A DNA stretch of 47,311 nt from Nitrospiraceae bacterium UBA6905. Lineage in GTDB: Bacteria; Nitrospirota; Thermodesulfovibrionia; Thermodesulfovibrionales; UBA6898. Under the pieces are notes generated by a model. It ran no database searches. It worked only from the letters and a program-made list of their open reading frames with translations, and was not told the DNA's origin. How positions within the stretch are numbered: the stretch's first letter is position 1; each line of letters starts with the position of its first letter. The translations under genes were made by a program, and so were the position numbers. Positions 22,418 to 32,000 of this stretch are shown here, in pieces. The stretch lies in assembly GCA_002451165.1 (NCBI GenBank), contig DKBH01000100.1, positions 1 to 47,311 of the forward strand, written 5' to 3'.

Positions 22418-23010
22418 TATTGTCCGTTAGAAAAAGTAAAATGATAACACGGTTCATGAATATGTGCATTACAAGGTTTATTTTCATCGTTCCTCTTTTC
22501 CTACTCCTTGCCATGGGGCCGCATCCTTCTCCGGGGCAGGGCAAGGGCTCGGCAGCCTCTGCTGATGCGGAAACGAATACCCCGAGCAAAGCCCCTGACT
22601 TTACCCTGAAGGATATACATGGGAAAACCCTCGCGCTTTCTTCCCTCAAGGGAAAGGTCGTACTTATCAATTTCTGGGCCACCTGGTGCCCTCCCTGCAA
22701 AGCAGAAATGCCATCCATGAATAAGCTCTACAATGAGATGCGCGCTCAGGGATTAGAAGTGATTGCCGTTTCAACAGATAATTCCTTGTCGACAGTCAAA
22801 GACTTTCTTGCCAAGAACCACCTTGATTTCCCGGTTCTCTTTGACGACGATAAGGCCGTCACCAGACAATATCATGTCTTTTCTATGCCGACCACCTTCC
22901 TTATTGATAGAAACGGTATAATCGCTGAGAAGTTTTACGGGGAAGAAGACTGGACCGATCCCGTCGTAAGGAAGAAAATAGAGAAGCTGTTGCCATCAAA
23001 CGCCCAATAA
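22414..23010 (+). CDS. TlpA-like thiol-disulfide oxidoreductase
   Basis: The protein has an N-terminal membrane signal/anchor, then a TlpA/ResA-type thioredoxin fold with the active site WCPPC (Cys92/Cys95) and cis-proline in SMPTTFLIDRNG. It would act in the periplasm, reducing or oxidising thiols, for instance those of apocytochrome c. The TTG at 22414 overlaps the HD-gene stop and has a GGGGGAG site ten bases upstream; an ATG at 22441 would shorten the protein by nine residues but lacks such a site. Placing it beside a thiol/selenol rhodanese suggests joint periplasmic redox work. Confidence 0.88.
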   Translation: MILSVRKSKMITRFMNMCITRFIFIVPLFLLLAMGPHPSPGQGKGSAASADAETNTPSKAPDFTLKDIHGKTLALSSLKGKVVLINFWATWCPPCKAEMPSMNKLYNEMRAQGLEVIAVSTDNSLSTVKDFLAKNHLDFPVLFDDDKAVTRQYHVFSMPTTFLIDRNGIIAEKFYGEEDWTDPVVRKKIEKLLPSNAQ

Positions 23011-23096
23011 TATTCCGCTATCATCTCGGTCGGAACGAAGACCTTCCTTCTTGAATTGAACTTCAGATATGAGATACGTGGGCACCTGCCTCTTGT

Positions 23097-24110
23097 TTAG
23101 GATTGCGCATAGGGATTCCAGAGATGGCACGCGACACGCCTCCCGTCGTTTTCCTTAAGCTCCGGCACAATTCTTGTGCATGGGTCGAAGCGCTTCGGAC
23201 AGCGCGGGTGAAAAGGACATCCCGATGGGATGCTGATGGGACTCGGCACATCACCGAAATAGATTGGCCGGCTGCCCCTTGTCATTGAATGCGCTGATAT
23301 TTCAGCTTTCACTGTTGACTCGTGGCGGTGAAAAACTTTCGGAGCAGATGCCAGCAACACCTCAGTGTACGGATGTAGCGGCCGCAGGAAAAGCTCTTCC
23401 GTCTTTGCATATTCGACTATTTTACCGAGATACATCACACCGACCATGTCACTGATATACTGCACCACCCGCAGATCGTGACTGATAAAAAGAAATGAGA
23501 TGCGCAGCCTGCTCTTCAGATCCTGCAACAGATTAAGGATCTGGGCCTGAATCGAAACGTCAAGGGCTGAAAGCGGTTCATCAGCGACTATCAGTTCTGG
23601 TGAAACTGCAAGCGCCCGTGCGATGCAGATTCGCTGCCGCTGCCCGCCGCTAAATTCATGGGGATAGCGGTAAAGGACCTCGGGACCAAGTCCCACCATT
23701 TCCAGGATGCCCTCAACACGCACCTTCATCTCCACGCGCGGTACAAGCTTATGAATAATCAGTGGCTCTGAAACCGTATCAAAAACTGTTCTCCGCGGAT
23801 TTAAGGATGCAAATGGGTCCTGAAAAATTATCTGAACGGATTTTCTGAATGCCTTGAGTTCCTTCCTGTCAAGACCGAAAACATCCCTCCCCCTAAAACG
23901 CACTGTTCCCGATGTTGGATTGATAAGTCTGAGCACAAGACGGGCGACGGTAGATTTACCGCATCCGCTCTCCCCGACCAAGGCCATGACCGTGTCATCA
24001 TCAATCGTGAAACTGACACCGTCTACAGCCTTCAAAACCTGCTTTTCGCCCCCAAGAGCCTTGCGCACGTCGAAGTGCTTTATGAGATTATGAACATTTA
24101 GGAGTTCCAT
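23097..24110 (-). CDS. oppF: Oligopeptide/dipeptide ABC transporter ATPase (OppF/DppF family)
   Basis: The 337-residue ATPase has Walker A GESGCGKST, the signature FSGGQRQR, Walker B LIVADEP, a switch SHDL segment and the family C-terminal oligopeptide-transport domain with cysteines (GCPFHPRCPKRFDPC). ATG 24110 is used with GGAAGAG upstream; a longer frame exists but overlaps oppD. The ATPase would pair with OppD. Permease and binding-protein genes are not adjacent: downstream lies a convergent gene and upstream the TPR gene. Confidence 0.9.
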   Translation of the reverse strand: MELLNVHNLIKHFDVRKALGGEKQVLKAVDGVSFTIDDDTVMALVGESGCGKSTVARLVLRLINPTSGTVRFRGRDVFGLDRKELKAFRKSVQIIFQDPFASLNPRRTVFDTVSEPLIIHKLVPRVEMKVRVEGILEMVGLGPEVLYRYPHEFSGGQRQRICIARALAVSPELIVADEPLSALDVSIQAQILNLLQDLKSRLRISFLFISHDLRVVQYISDMVGVMYLGKIVEYAKTEELFLRPLHPYTEVLLASAPKVFHRHESTVKAEISAHSMTRGSRPIYFGDVPSPISIPSGCPFHPRCPKRFDPCTRIVPELKENDGRRVACHLWNPYAQS

Positions 24111-25066
24111 GTTATCTCTTCCGCTCTGATGCACCGCACATGATGGCCGGATGTGATCTCTACTAACTCCGGTTCTGCCGATCTGCACTGTTCCCGTGCG
24201 TATCTGCACCGGTCAGAGAATTTGCAACCGGGCGGGAGCTTTTCAGGTCTCGGTACAAAACCGGGGATGGGCGTGAGGCTTTTTCCCTTCTGCTTTGGCA
24301 GCGAGTCGAGAAGCCCCATGGTGTACGGGTGGCGGGGATTTCTGAAGATACTGTCGGTCACAGAAAGCTCCAAAATCCTGCCCGCATACATGATGCCGAC
24401 CCGAGCAGCGTTTTCCGATATGATGCCGAGATCATGCGTAATGAAAAGGATCGACATCTTTCTCTCGGCACGCAACCCCTGGATCAGTTCAAGGATCTGG
24501 GCCTGAATGGTTACATCGAGAGCGGTTGTCGGTTCATCCGCGATGAGCAATGCTGGGTTGCATGCTATTGCCATAGCAATCATGACACGCTGTCTCATGC
24601 CCCCGGACATCTGGTGAGGATATTCCTTGATGCGCACTTCCGGGGACGGTATTCGTACCGTCCTGAGGAGCTCCACTGCCCTGTCCATGGCGTCTCTTTT
24701 CCTCATGCTCTTATGCGTCATAAGCACTTCAGCAACTTGATACCCGATGCTAAGCACGGGATTCAGGGATGTCATAGGCTCCTGGAAGATCATTGAAATC
24801 TCACTGCCGCGGATGCGCCGCATAGACTCGCTGTCAGCCCTGAGCAGATCCTTACCCCTGAAGGATATCTCTCCGGCGGCATAGGCAAGCGAGGGAAGAA
24901 TGCCCAGTATCGAAAGGGCGGTGATGCTTTTCCCGCAGCCGCTCTCTCCTGCAAGTCCAAATATCTCGGACTCGGCAATATCAAAATTCAGGTCTGAAAC
25001 AACCTTTATCGGTCGAGCAGAAGATTTGAAGAAGATATTGAGATCCCTTACAGCAAGCAGGGACAC
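24098..25066 (-). CDS. oppD: Oligopeptide/dipeptide ABC transporter ATPase (OppD/DppD family)
   Basis: The 322-residue protein has Walker A GESGCGKSI at residues 40-48, the signature MSGGMRQR at 153-160, Walker B LLIADEP at 173-179, and the C-terminal oligo-HPY domain with PPGCKFSDRCRYA. The start codon is GTG at 25066. It overlaps oppF by 13 bases and begins six bases after the TPR gene stop. Both ATPases at the end of an smc operon without permeases is unusual; they may energise permeases encoded elsewhere. Confidence 0.9.
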   Translation of the reverse strand: MSLLAVRDLNIFFKSSARPIKVVSDLNFDIAESEIFGLAGESGCGKSITALSILGILPSLAYAAGEISFRGKDLLRADSESMRRIRGSEISMIFQEPMTSLNPVLSIGYQVAEVLMTHKSMRKRDAMDRAVELLRTVRIPSPEVRIKEYPHQMSGGMRQRVMIAMAIACNPALLIADEPTTALDVTIQAQILELIQGLRAERKMSILFITHDLGIISENAARVGIMYAGRILELSVTDSIFRNPRHPYTMGLLDSLPKQKGKSLTPIPGFVPRPEKLPPGCKFSDRCRYAREQCRSAEPELVEITSGHHVRCIRAEEITWNS

Positions 25067-25072
25067 AGCGAG

Positions 25073-25780
25073 TTATTTTTCCTCTTTTTTCAAGAGCTTG
25101 AGGTAATTTTCGGCTTCCTTCAGGTTCGGATTGTATTCAAGGGCCTTCTGCCATTCTTCAAACGCAAGTCCGGAGAGACCCTCCATATAATAGCTTAATC
25201 CCAGCTGAACCCAGGCAGGCCCATAGTTAGGGTTAATGACCTTTGCCTTCACGAAGTGCACAATTGCCTCTTCCATCTTGCCCATGTTCCGGAGCGCGAT
25301 GCCCAGCTTAGTATGCACATCAGCAAGCTTTGGATGGAGTTTGATCGCCTTCTGGTACTCTTCAGTTGCCTCGTCATTCATATTAAACTCGAGATATATA
25401 TTGCCGACCCGGTAGTGCTCATTCGCAAGCTTTCCCGCAATGAAAGGATCTATGACGTTCGGGCCGGGATGGGCGAGCTGTGCAGCAACGGTAAAGACCT
25501 CCTGAGCCCTCTTGAATTCGCCAAGGTCGTTATAGGTAATGGCAAGGTTTAGGGAAGCCTCTGTATAGCGGGGGTTGAGCTCAACTGCCTTCTCAAAGTG
25601 ATCTACAGCTGCTTTGAGGTCTCCATTAAGGTTGCTGATGACACCAAGCTTGTTTTGCACATCGGCATAGCGGGGGTTTATCCGGATGACCTCACGGAGA
25701 AGCGGCTCGGCCTCATGGTACTTTCCCTCTTCAAACAATTTTTTTCCCAGCTCATAGACTTCCTGCAGATGATCGTCCAT
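25073..25780 (-). CDS. Tetratricopeptide repeat protein
   Basis: The 235-residue protein consists of about six TPR units with the W/L-G-Y-A-F-A-P pattern (for example VDHFEKAVELNPRYTEASLN and EEYQKAIKLHPKLADVHTKL), a scaffold for protein contacts. There is no signal peptide or membrane helix, so it is cytoplasmic. It lies between resB and oppD in a co-directional run. Such proteins beside cytochrome assembly genes sometimes help assembly, but here this is only a positional hint. Confidence 0.88.
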   Translation of the reverse strand: MDDHLQEVYELGKKLFEEGKYHEAEPLLREVIRINPRYADVQNKLGVISNLNGDLKAAVDHFEKAVELNPRYTEASLNLAITYNDLGEFKRAQEVFTVAAQLAHPGPNVIDPFIAGKLANEHYRVGNIYLEFNMNDEATEEYQKAIKLHPKLADVHTKLGIALRNMGKMEEAIVHFVKAKVINPNYGPAWVQLGLSYYMEGLSGLAFEEWQKALEYNPNLKEAENYLKLLKKEEK

Positions 25781-25850
25781 AATTTCAGAGATTATAGGGA
25801 CTGCACGGATTGTTTGTCAAGAAACAGTAGGGACGAGTGAACCCGCCGAC

Positions 25851-26591
25851 TCACGGCGCAAGAGGCTCTTCCTCCCTGGCTATTTTCATCACCAAAAGTG
25901 TCACCATGCCGACAATGAACATGGCGCTGCCGGTAAGCGCCCACGGGGCTCCAGGTTCTTTGCTCACCTCAATCATGGCCATAGGAAACGGCGATACCTT
26001 TACGGTTTTGATGTAGATGCCAATGCCACTCCTGAACGAAGGGCTGTTGGGCAGGATTCTGTCTGTGGCAAGATAACGCCCGTCTTTGAAGTATTCTATA
26101 TCAGCTGACCAGTTCGTAATGTACCCTGCCGGATCGATATCAGCCTGAACCCTCTTGAACTTGACTTCAAGGCTGTTGGGAAGCCGCAATACTGCATCAC
26201 GGTATGCAAAGGTAACGGACTTGAAGCTGCCATATGAGCTCACCACATGTGCAAGCAGGATGAGGAGAAACCCCACATGCATGACCTGGGGCGATATGAT
26301 GAGCAGCCATTGCCGCGCACCCTTTTTCCTCACAACCGATTCGACGCTGCAGACAACGGTATTCGCTGCGAGCAGGATAAGTACACCGATGGATGCCCAG
26401 AGCCACCAGGTAATGCTAATCGGCACTTCCTGCATCCATGCAAAAAGAGCGACCGTATGGAGGGCGAGGAATTCGTCGTGCGCCGGCATGATAAAAGATC
26501 CGAACAACAGGAGGCAGATAAGTATCAAGATAAGCCAGACTGCGGTCCGTAGTGATACGAGAAATTCCAGTATTCTTTTTAACGGCTGCAC
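25851..26591 (-). CDS. resB: ResB-like cytochrome c biogenesis protein (short)
   Basis: The 246-residue protein has four hydrophobic helices and a periplasmic middle part: LRTAVWLILILICLLLFGSF near the start, a WWLWASIGVLILLAANTVVC helix, HVGFLLILLAHVVSSYG with a conserved histidine pair, and the last helix about residue 220. This corresponds to ResB/CcsB of cytochrome c System II but is shorter than the typical 450-residue protein, as is common in anaerobes. It works with CcsA, encoded just upstream, to move and attach heme to apocytochromes such as DsrJ. Confidence 0.85.
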   Translation of the reverse strand: MQPLKRILEFLVSLRTAVWLILILICLLLFGSFIMPAHDEFLALHTVALFAWMQEVPISITWWLWASIGVLILLAANTVVCSVESVVRKKGARQWLLIISPQVMHVGFLLILLAHVVSSYGSFKSVTFAYRDAVLRLPNSLEVKFKRVQADIDPAGYITNWSADIEYFKDGRYLATDRILPNSPSFRSGIGIYIKTVKVSPFPMAMIEVSKEPGAPWALTGSAMFIVGMVTLLVMKIAREEEPLAP

Positions 26592-26616
26592 AATTTCATA
26601 TTCCTATTTTCCTACT

Positions 26617-27342
26617 TCAAAAAGAATGCGAGCTCTTCATAAAGAGGCTGACGCCGAGATAGGTGAACATGACAATAATAAATCCTGCAACGGCAAGCAC
26701 GGCAAGGGGTCTGCCCATCCACCACTGCCTAAGCCGCGCATGCAGATAGAAGCTGTAAAAGAGCCAGAGGATTACCGTCCAGAGTTCCTTGGGAGTCCAG
26801 AGCCAGTATGTTCCCCACGCCAGATACGCCCAGATGCCACCGAACACCATGGCTACCGAAAAAAAACAGTAGCCGACCAGCACCATCTTATACTGGATAG
26901 CCTCCTGCTCAGGGTTTCCGCTGATGAGGGACACCATACCGAAAAGTGCGGCAAGCCCGAAGAGGGCATAGGAAAAGAACGAGAATGCGACATGGGTCTC
27001 GAACCAGAACGTCCTGAGCACCGGGGGGAGCGGACTATTGTGCGGTTTAAAGAAAAAGGCCAGCCCCATAAAAAAGAGTGCCATGCCGATGGCGGCATGC
27101 AGAACCGTCTTCGGCCCCCTTGTCTTTCGCACAACAGGAAGCATAAAGAGCACGATAGCCGTTGACAGGAAAAAAAGCGTATCATGAGGTCCGACGAGCG
27201 GCAGACGATCAAGGGCTATGCCCCGCAACACAAGGTAGCTGATCTGAAGCAGAAGTCCCGCAAGTACAAAGGCAGTTCGATAATAGCCGAAGACATAACA
27301 CGCACCAGAAATGACTGCCATTATGGAAAGAACATCCTGCAT
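26617..27342 (-). CDS. ccsA: CcsA/ResC heme-handling cytochrome c biogenesis protein
   Basis: This 241-residue membrane protein has about eight helices and the heme-binding WWD-type segment WGTYWLWTPKELW, with conserved histidines in the flanking FETHVAFSFFSYALFG and YLHARL parts. The usual Asp of the WWD motif is Thr here. It would present heme for attachment to CxxCH sites with ResB. The spacing to resB is 25 bases and to glcD 10 bases. Confidence 0.88.
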   Translation of the reverse strand: MQDVLSIMAVISGACYVFGYYRTAFVLAGLLLQISYLVLRGIALDRLPLVGPHDTLFFLSTAIVLFMLPVVRKTRGPKTVLHAAIGMALFFMGLAFFFKPHNSPLPPVLRTFWFETHVAFSFFSYALFGLAALFGMVSLISGNPEQEAIQYKMVLVGYCFFSVAMVFGGIWAYLAWGTYWLWTPKELWTVILWLFYSFYLHARLRQWWMGRPLAVLAVAGFIIVMFTYLGVSLFMKSSHSF

Positions 27343-27352
27343 ATCATTCTTC

Positions 27353-28705
27353 TCAGGGGAATATCTTGCCGGGATTCAGCAGATTTTTCGGGTCAAATAT
27401 CTGTTTGATCTTTTTCATGAGATCAAGCTCAGCAGGATGGATTTCCATGGTTATATAGTTCTGCTTTGTAAGTCCGACACCATGCTCGCCTGATATGGTT
27501 CCCCCCAATTCAAGGGTAATCCTGAATATTTTCTCAACAAGTTTTTGCGCCCTTTCGTACTCTTTCTTTATTGTCCTGTCCACCATAAGGTTCACGTGAA
27601 TATTCCCGTCTCCCGCATGACCGAAATTTACGATCCTGATCCCCGTGCTTTCGGAAAGCATCTTCAGCCTTTTGAGCATGTCCGCCAGCCTGCTCCTCGG
27701 CACCACAATATCCTCATTAATCTTCGTCGGACTGATATGAAAAAGTGCGGGAGAGACCGCACGACGTGATTCCCAGAGCTTCACGCGTGCGAGTTCGTTC
27801 TCTGCCATGATGACCTCTCCGCCAAGCTTCCTGCAGAGCACCGATATATTCTCTGCATCGCGCGTGATGACAGCAGGGGCTCCGTCAAGCTCAATGAGCA
27901 GCATCGCCTCCGTATCATCTGGAAGCCCCACCGTCTTATAGCTCTCCACAGCACGTATGGTCTCTGCGTCGAGGAATTCCAGTGCCCGTGGCAGGATCCC
28001 TTCTGAGATGATGTACTGAACGGTCTCTCCGGCATCTTCACCCCTCTTGAAAAGAGCAAGGAGCGTTATAACAGCCTCAGGCAGAGGAAGCACCTTGAGT
28101 CGTATCTTCGTTATCATGGCGAGCGTGCCTTCCGACCCGACAAGAAGTCTGGTGAGATCATAACCAACCACCCCCTTTGCCGTGTTGACACCGGTCGTTA
28201 TGATCCTACCATCGGGAAGCACCGCCTCTAAGCCAAGGACATAATCCCTTGTCACACCATATTTGAGTGCACGTGCACCGCCGGCATTCTCTGCAACGTT
28301 GCCGCCGATGGTGCAGAAATTAAGGCTTGAGGGATCTGGGGGATAGAACAGTCCGTACCGTTCGAGTTCACGCTGCAGTCTTCCATTAATCACGCCGGGC
28401 TCTACCAAAACCGAAAGATCCTCTTTATTAACCTCAAGAATCCGGTTCATTCTTTCCGTGCTTACAACAATGGCACCTTTGGCAGGAACCGAGCCTCCGG
28501 TCATGCCTGATCCTGCCCCGCGCGGAACAACGGGAATATCGTGATCATAGGCATACTGCATGACCTTGACGACGTCGAACACGTCCTCCACCCATACAAC
28601 AGCCATAGGGCATGCATCCAACCCCGAGGCGTCAAAACCGTAGCAAAGGAGATCTTCTGGAGCAATGGACACTTTTCCGGGAAGAAGATCAGGGAAGCTA
28701 TTCAT
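27353..28705 (-). CDS. glcD: FAD-linked oxidase, GlcD/D-lactate dehydrogenase family
   Basis: The 450-residue flavoprotein has the PCMH-type FAD-binding fold (VVPRGAGSGMTGGSVPAKG) and a C-terminal FAD-oxidase domain with FGHAGDGNIHVNLM and ISGEHGVGLTKQNY. Such enzymes oxidise glycolate, D-lactate or other 2-hydroxy acids, passing electrons to quinone or an iron-sulfur partner. No GlcE/GlcF-type partner is adjacent. ATG 28705 overlaps the pilZ 3' end by eight bases. The substrate cannot be told from sequence alone. Confidence 0.88.
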   Translation of the reverse strand: MNSFPDLLPGKVSIAPEDLLCYGFDASGLDACPMAVVWVEDVFDVVKVMQYAYDHDIPVVPRGAGSGMTGGSVPAKGAIVVSTERMNRILEVNKEDLSVLVEPGVINGRLQRELERYGLFYPPDPSSLNFCTIGGNVAENAGGARALKYGVTRDYVLGLEAVLPDGRIITTGVNTAKGVVGYDLTRLLVGSEGTLAMITKIRLKVLPLPEAVITLLALFKRGEDAGETVQYIISEGILPRALEFLDAETIRAVESYKTVGLPDDTEAMLLIELDGAPAVITRDAENISVLCRKLGGEVIMAENELARVKLWESRRAVSPALFHISPTKINEDIVVPRSRLADMLKRLKMLSESTGIRIVNFGHAGDGNIHVNLMVDRTIKKEYERAQKLVEKIFRITLELGGTISGEHGVGLTKQNYITMEIHPAELDLMKKIKQIFDPKNLLNPGKIFP

Positions 28706-29036
28706 GAGCAAGAATACTCATAAGCCTCTCGAGGGTCTGCGCCTCCTGGACAGACAGGCCTTCAAAGTGCATGGCGACCTCATATACCGGCACGCTCTTC
28801 GCTTCCAGATGCTGCAGACCCTTGAAGATAGATCTTACGATACTTCCTTTGAGGACTATCGAAACGTCGCCGTGCTCAATCCTTATCCGGTGACGGCTGT
28901 TCATACCAACGCGCCTCATACTCTTGAAGCGGATACCGGTCATACTGATATCTTCTACCTCAAGGCTTTCGACCAGCGCCATCTTGCCGGAAACCTGTCC
29001 TTCTACGGAGAGCCGTTTCGCACTTCTCTTATCCAT
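28698..29036 (-). CDS. PilZ-domain protein, candidate c-di-GMP receptor
   Basis: The 112-residue protein is a single PilZ domain: KRSAKR at the N-terminus as the RxxxR-type motif, and DISMTGIRF as the D/N-x-S-x-x-G motif that contact cyclic di-GMP. ATG 29036 lies just after the smc stop and is preferred over a longer frame inside smc. A PilZ gene tightly coupled to smc is unusual; an effect on chromosome organisation or motility can only be guessed. Confidence 0.85.
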   Translation of the reverse strand: MDKRSAKRLSVEGQVSGKMALVESLEVEDISMTGIRFKSMRRVGMNSRHRIRIEHGDVSIVLKGSIVRSIFKGLQHLEAKSVPVYEVAMHFEGLSVQEAQTLERLMSILAHE

Positions 29037-29037
29037 C

Positions 29038-32000
29038 TCAGACCTCTGCAAACTGCATGGAGATAACCTTTGAGACCCCCGCTTCCTCCATTGTGATTCC
29101 ATATAAATGCTGTGCTACGCCCATGGTGGTCCTGTTATGCGTAACGACAATAAACTGGGTATCCTGCGCAAGTCCTTGAAGCATGCGCGAATATCTTTCC
29201 GTATTCGATTCGTCAAGGGGTGCATCAGCCTCATCGAGAATGCAGAGCGGTGTAGGTTTGATCAGAAAACTTGCAAACTGGAGAGCGAGTGCGGTCAGGG
29301 CCTGCTCACCACCGGACAGGAGATGGATGTTCTGGATCCTCTTTCCGGGGGGTTGCGCAATGATGTCGAGCCCCGTTTCGAGGATATTACCCTCATCTGT
29401 AAGCACCAGTTCCGCTCTCCCCCCACCGAAAAGCGTGGTAAACACTTCCGCAAACTTGGTCCTGAGCATATCGAAAGCCTCCCGAAGCTTTTTCCTCGTT
29501 GTGCTATTGATTTTTGCTATGGCCTCTTCAAGCTCGGCAATCGACTTGCTCAAATCCTCCTGCTGTCTCGTCATGAACTCATAACGCGTCCGCAACTCCT
29601 CGTATTCGTCAAGTGTCCCGAGATTCACCGGGCCGATCTCCTGAATCTTGGCCTTGAGTTCATCAGCTCTCGTTGCTTCCTCAGGGCTAATGTCGGCGAG
29701 CTCCATCTGAGCTATATCTTCCCCGAAGTTGTTCCTGATGTTCGCCGCAATGTTCCCGATCTTCATCTTATGTTCGGCGCGTGCGACATCGAGCTCTGCT
29801 ATCCTTGCGGTGACGGCTGAAGCCCTTTGCCTGAGAGACTTCAGATCACGCTCGACCGCAAGAAGCTCCTCGTTCTCCTGTGCTATGTTTTCTTTGCGTC
29901 TACCAATGTCCTGCCCCAGCGCATCCGCGCGGCCTGCAAATTCCTGAAGGTTCGTCTCATGTTCGCCGATCTCCACCAACCTCTGTGATATTCTTGCGCG
30001 CACCGAGGATATCTCATCCTGGATCTCTTTCTTTTTCCTGACCAGCTCCTCGCTTGTCTTTGTGGAGGCTTCCATCTCATTCCGCGCCGCATCAAGCCGC
30101 TCGCGGTTTGCTGCAGCCTCCAACCTAAGCTCGGTTACTTCGGAGCGGAGCCTTTCCTTCTCATCCTTCTTTAGCGTGATACCTTCCTGTAGCCCCTGCA
30201 GTTCGATCTCTATCATGCTCTTTCCTGATTCCAAAGAGCGCACCTCCGCCTCAGCCTGTTCAACCAGTCTCCTGGTCATCTCTATTTCCGTGACCACCTG
30301 CTCAAGTTCCAAGGCAAGGAATGACAGTTTCCTACTGACCCTTTCTTTGTCTGTAAGATAATTCTCTACGGTCAATCGCGCCAGCGAAATTTCCTTCTCG
30401 AATTCGTGAAGAGCAGCCTCAACTGTCCGTATCTCTTCGTCTTTTGATATCATTGATTCCTGAACACACCGTACCTCCAGATTTCCTGCTTCAATAGCAG
30501 CCCTCTTCTCCGCGATCTGTTGCTCTAACTCACGCATTTCACGCTTCCTGCGGAATATCCCCCTCTCTCCGCCCACAATTACGGCGCCGGAGAGGTCAAC
30601 TACTTCTCCCGCGACGGTAACAAGCAAAAAACGGTCGGAACTTTGCCTCAGTTCCAGAGCAGCACGCAAATCGGAAACAAGGAGGATATTACCAAGAAGA
30701 TTTTCCGCAACCTTCTCATAACCTTCTCTGACGCGCACAAAGTCGAGAGCCACTCCCAAAATGCCCCCGGGTACCTCGCCGGGCAATGTGGCTGGCGGAG
30801 GGGAAAGAGCGATGAAAGATGTTTTGCCCAAGGATTTACCCTTCAGCGACTCTATCGCCTGCAGGATGTCCTCCCCGGACTCGACGACAAATGATTCCGC
30901 TTTCTCAAAAAGCGCATTTTCAACGGCTTTTTCATACGCAGCCTGAACTTCGATAACATCAGAGACAGGCGCCTTGAGCCGAATCGTGCCACCTTCTGAT
31001 AGGAGCTCCCTCGTAGGCTTATCCAGGATGATCTCTTTAAGCGAGTCGAGTCGAGATACAAGGGATGCAAATTCTTCTCGAACTGTAGCAAGGGTTCTGG
31101 TGGATATTTCAAATGCAGCTTTCTGGGAGGAGAGCTCGCGGCCAAGAACTTCTTTTTTTTCTTTCAACAAAAGGGCTTCATTATTCCTTCCGAGTATCTC
31201 CGCTTCGCCAGCTATGATCGCGGCATCCACTTCCTTCAGCATCTCCCTCGCCTCTTCAGATTCACGCATGGCAATTGTTTCTTTTTTCTCCAATGATTCA
31301 AGAGCATTCTGATGTCGGGACATCTCATTTCTCGCACTGCTGATATCCTCGGAAAGTCTAAAAATTAAGCGCCTCTTCTCCTCGATCGCATCCTCTTTAT
31401 CTGCAAGCTCCTGCTCGATCTCCTTTAGCAGGGCAGCCTTTTCCCTGAGCACAGCCCCAGCCGCCTCAATTTCTTCGGAGATTCTTACGCTGCTTGCGCC
31501 CAGTTCGACATACTTGGAAGCAAGTGCCGCCATGCGCTGCTCTACCTCATCCGCCTGTTCGACAAGACGCCCCTGAAACTCCTCAGAGTTGCTGATATCC
31601 TGCCTCCTCACGGCGATACACCTGTTCAGTTCAGCGATATCCCTCTCGATGGTCTGAAATTCCTTCTGCACGATATCGAGCGCCTTTTCCCGTTCGACGA
31701 GATCGATCCTTCTCATCTGCGTCCGGTTTTCGATTTCTGTAATCTCAGCACCAATTACCGCTTCTTTTTCCTTAAGTGCACCATACTCCTCGTTTAATGC
31801 AGCAAGGGAATCGGTAACATTCTGATATTCTCTGCGGGCCATCTTCAGCTCTATCGCATTCAACTCTGCCTGAAGTTTCTTATACCGTTCAGCCTTCTTG
31901 GCAAGACGATCAAGGATATTGATCTGTTTTCTGACCTCTGTGATGATGTCACTGACACGTGCAAGATTGACGCGGGAAGATTCAAGCTTCGAAAGGGCCT

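Noticed and set aside
23011..23096. Possible GGTC/GACC hairpin between tlpA and oppF
   Set aside because: Only four base pairs and no clear U tract; too weak for a terminator call.
26155..27165. Plus-strand frame opposite resB and ccsA
   Set aside because: Runs across the boundary of two real minus-strand genes and has low-complexity basic sequence.
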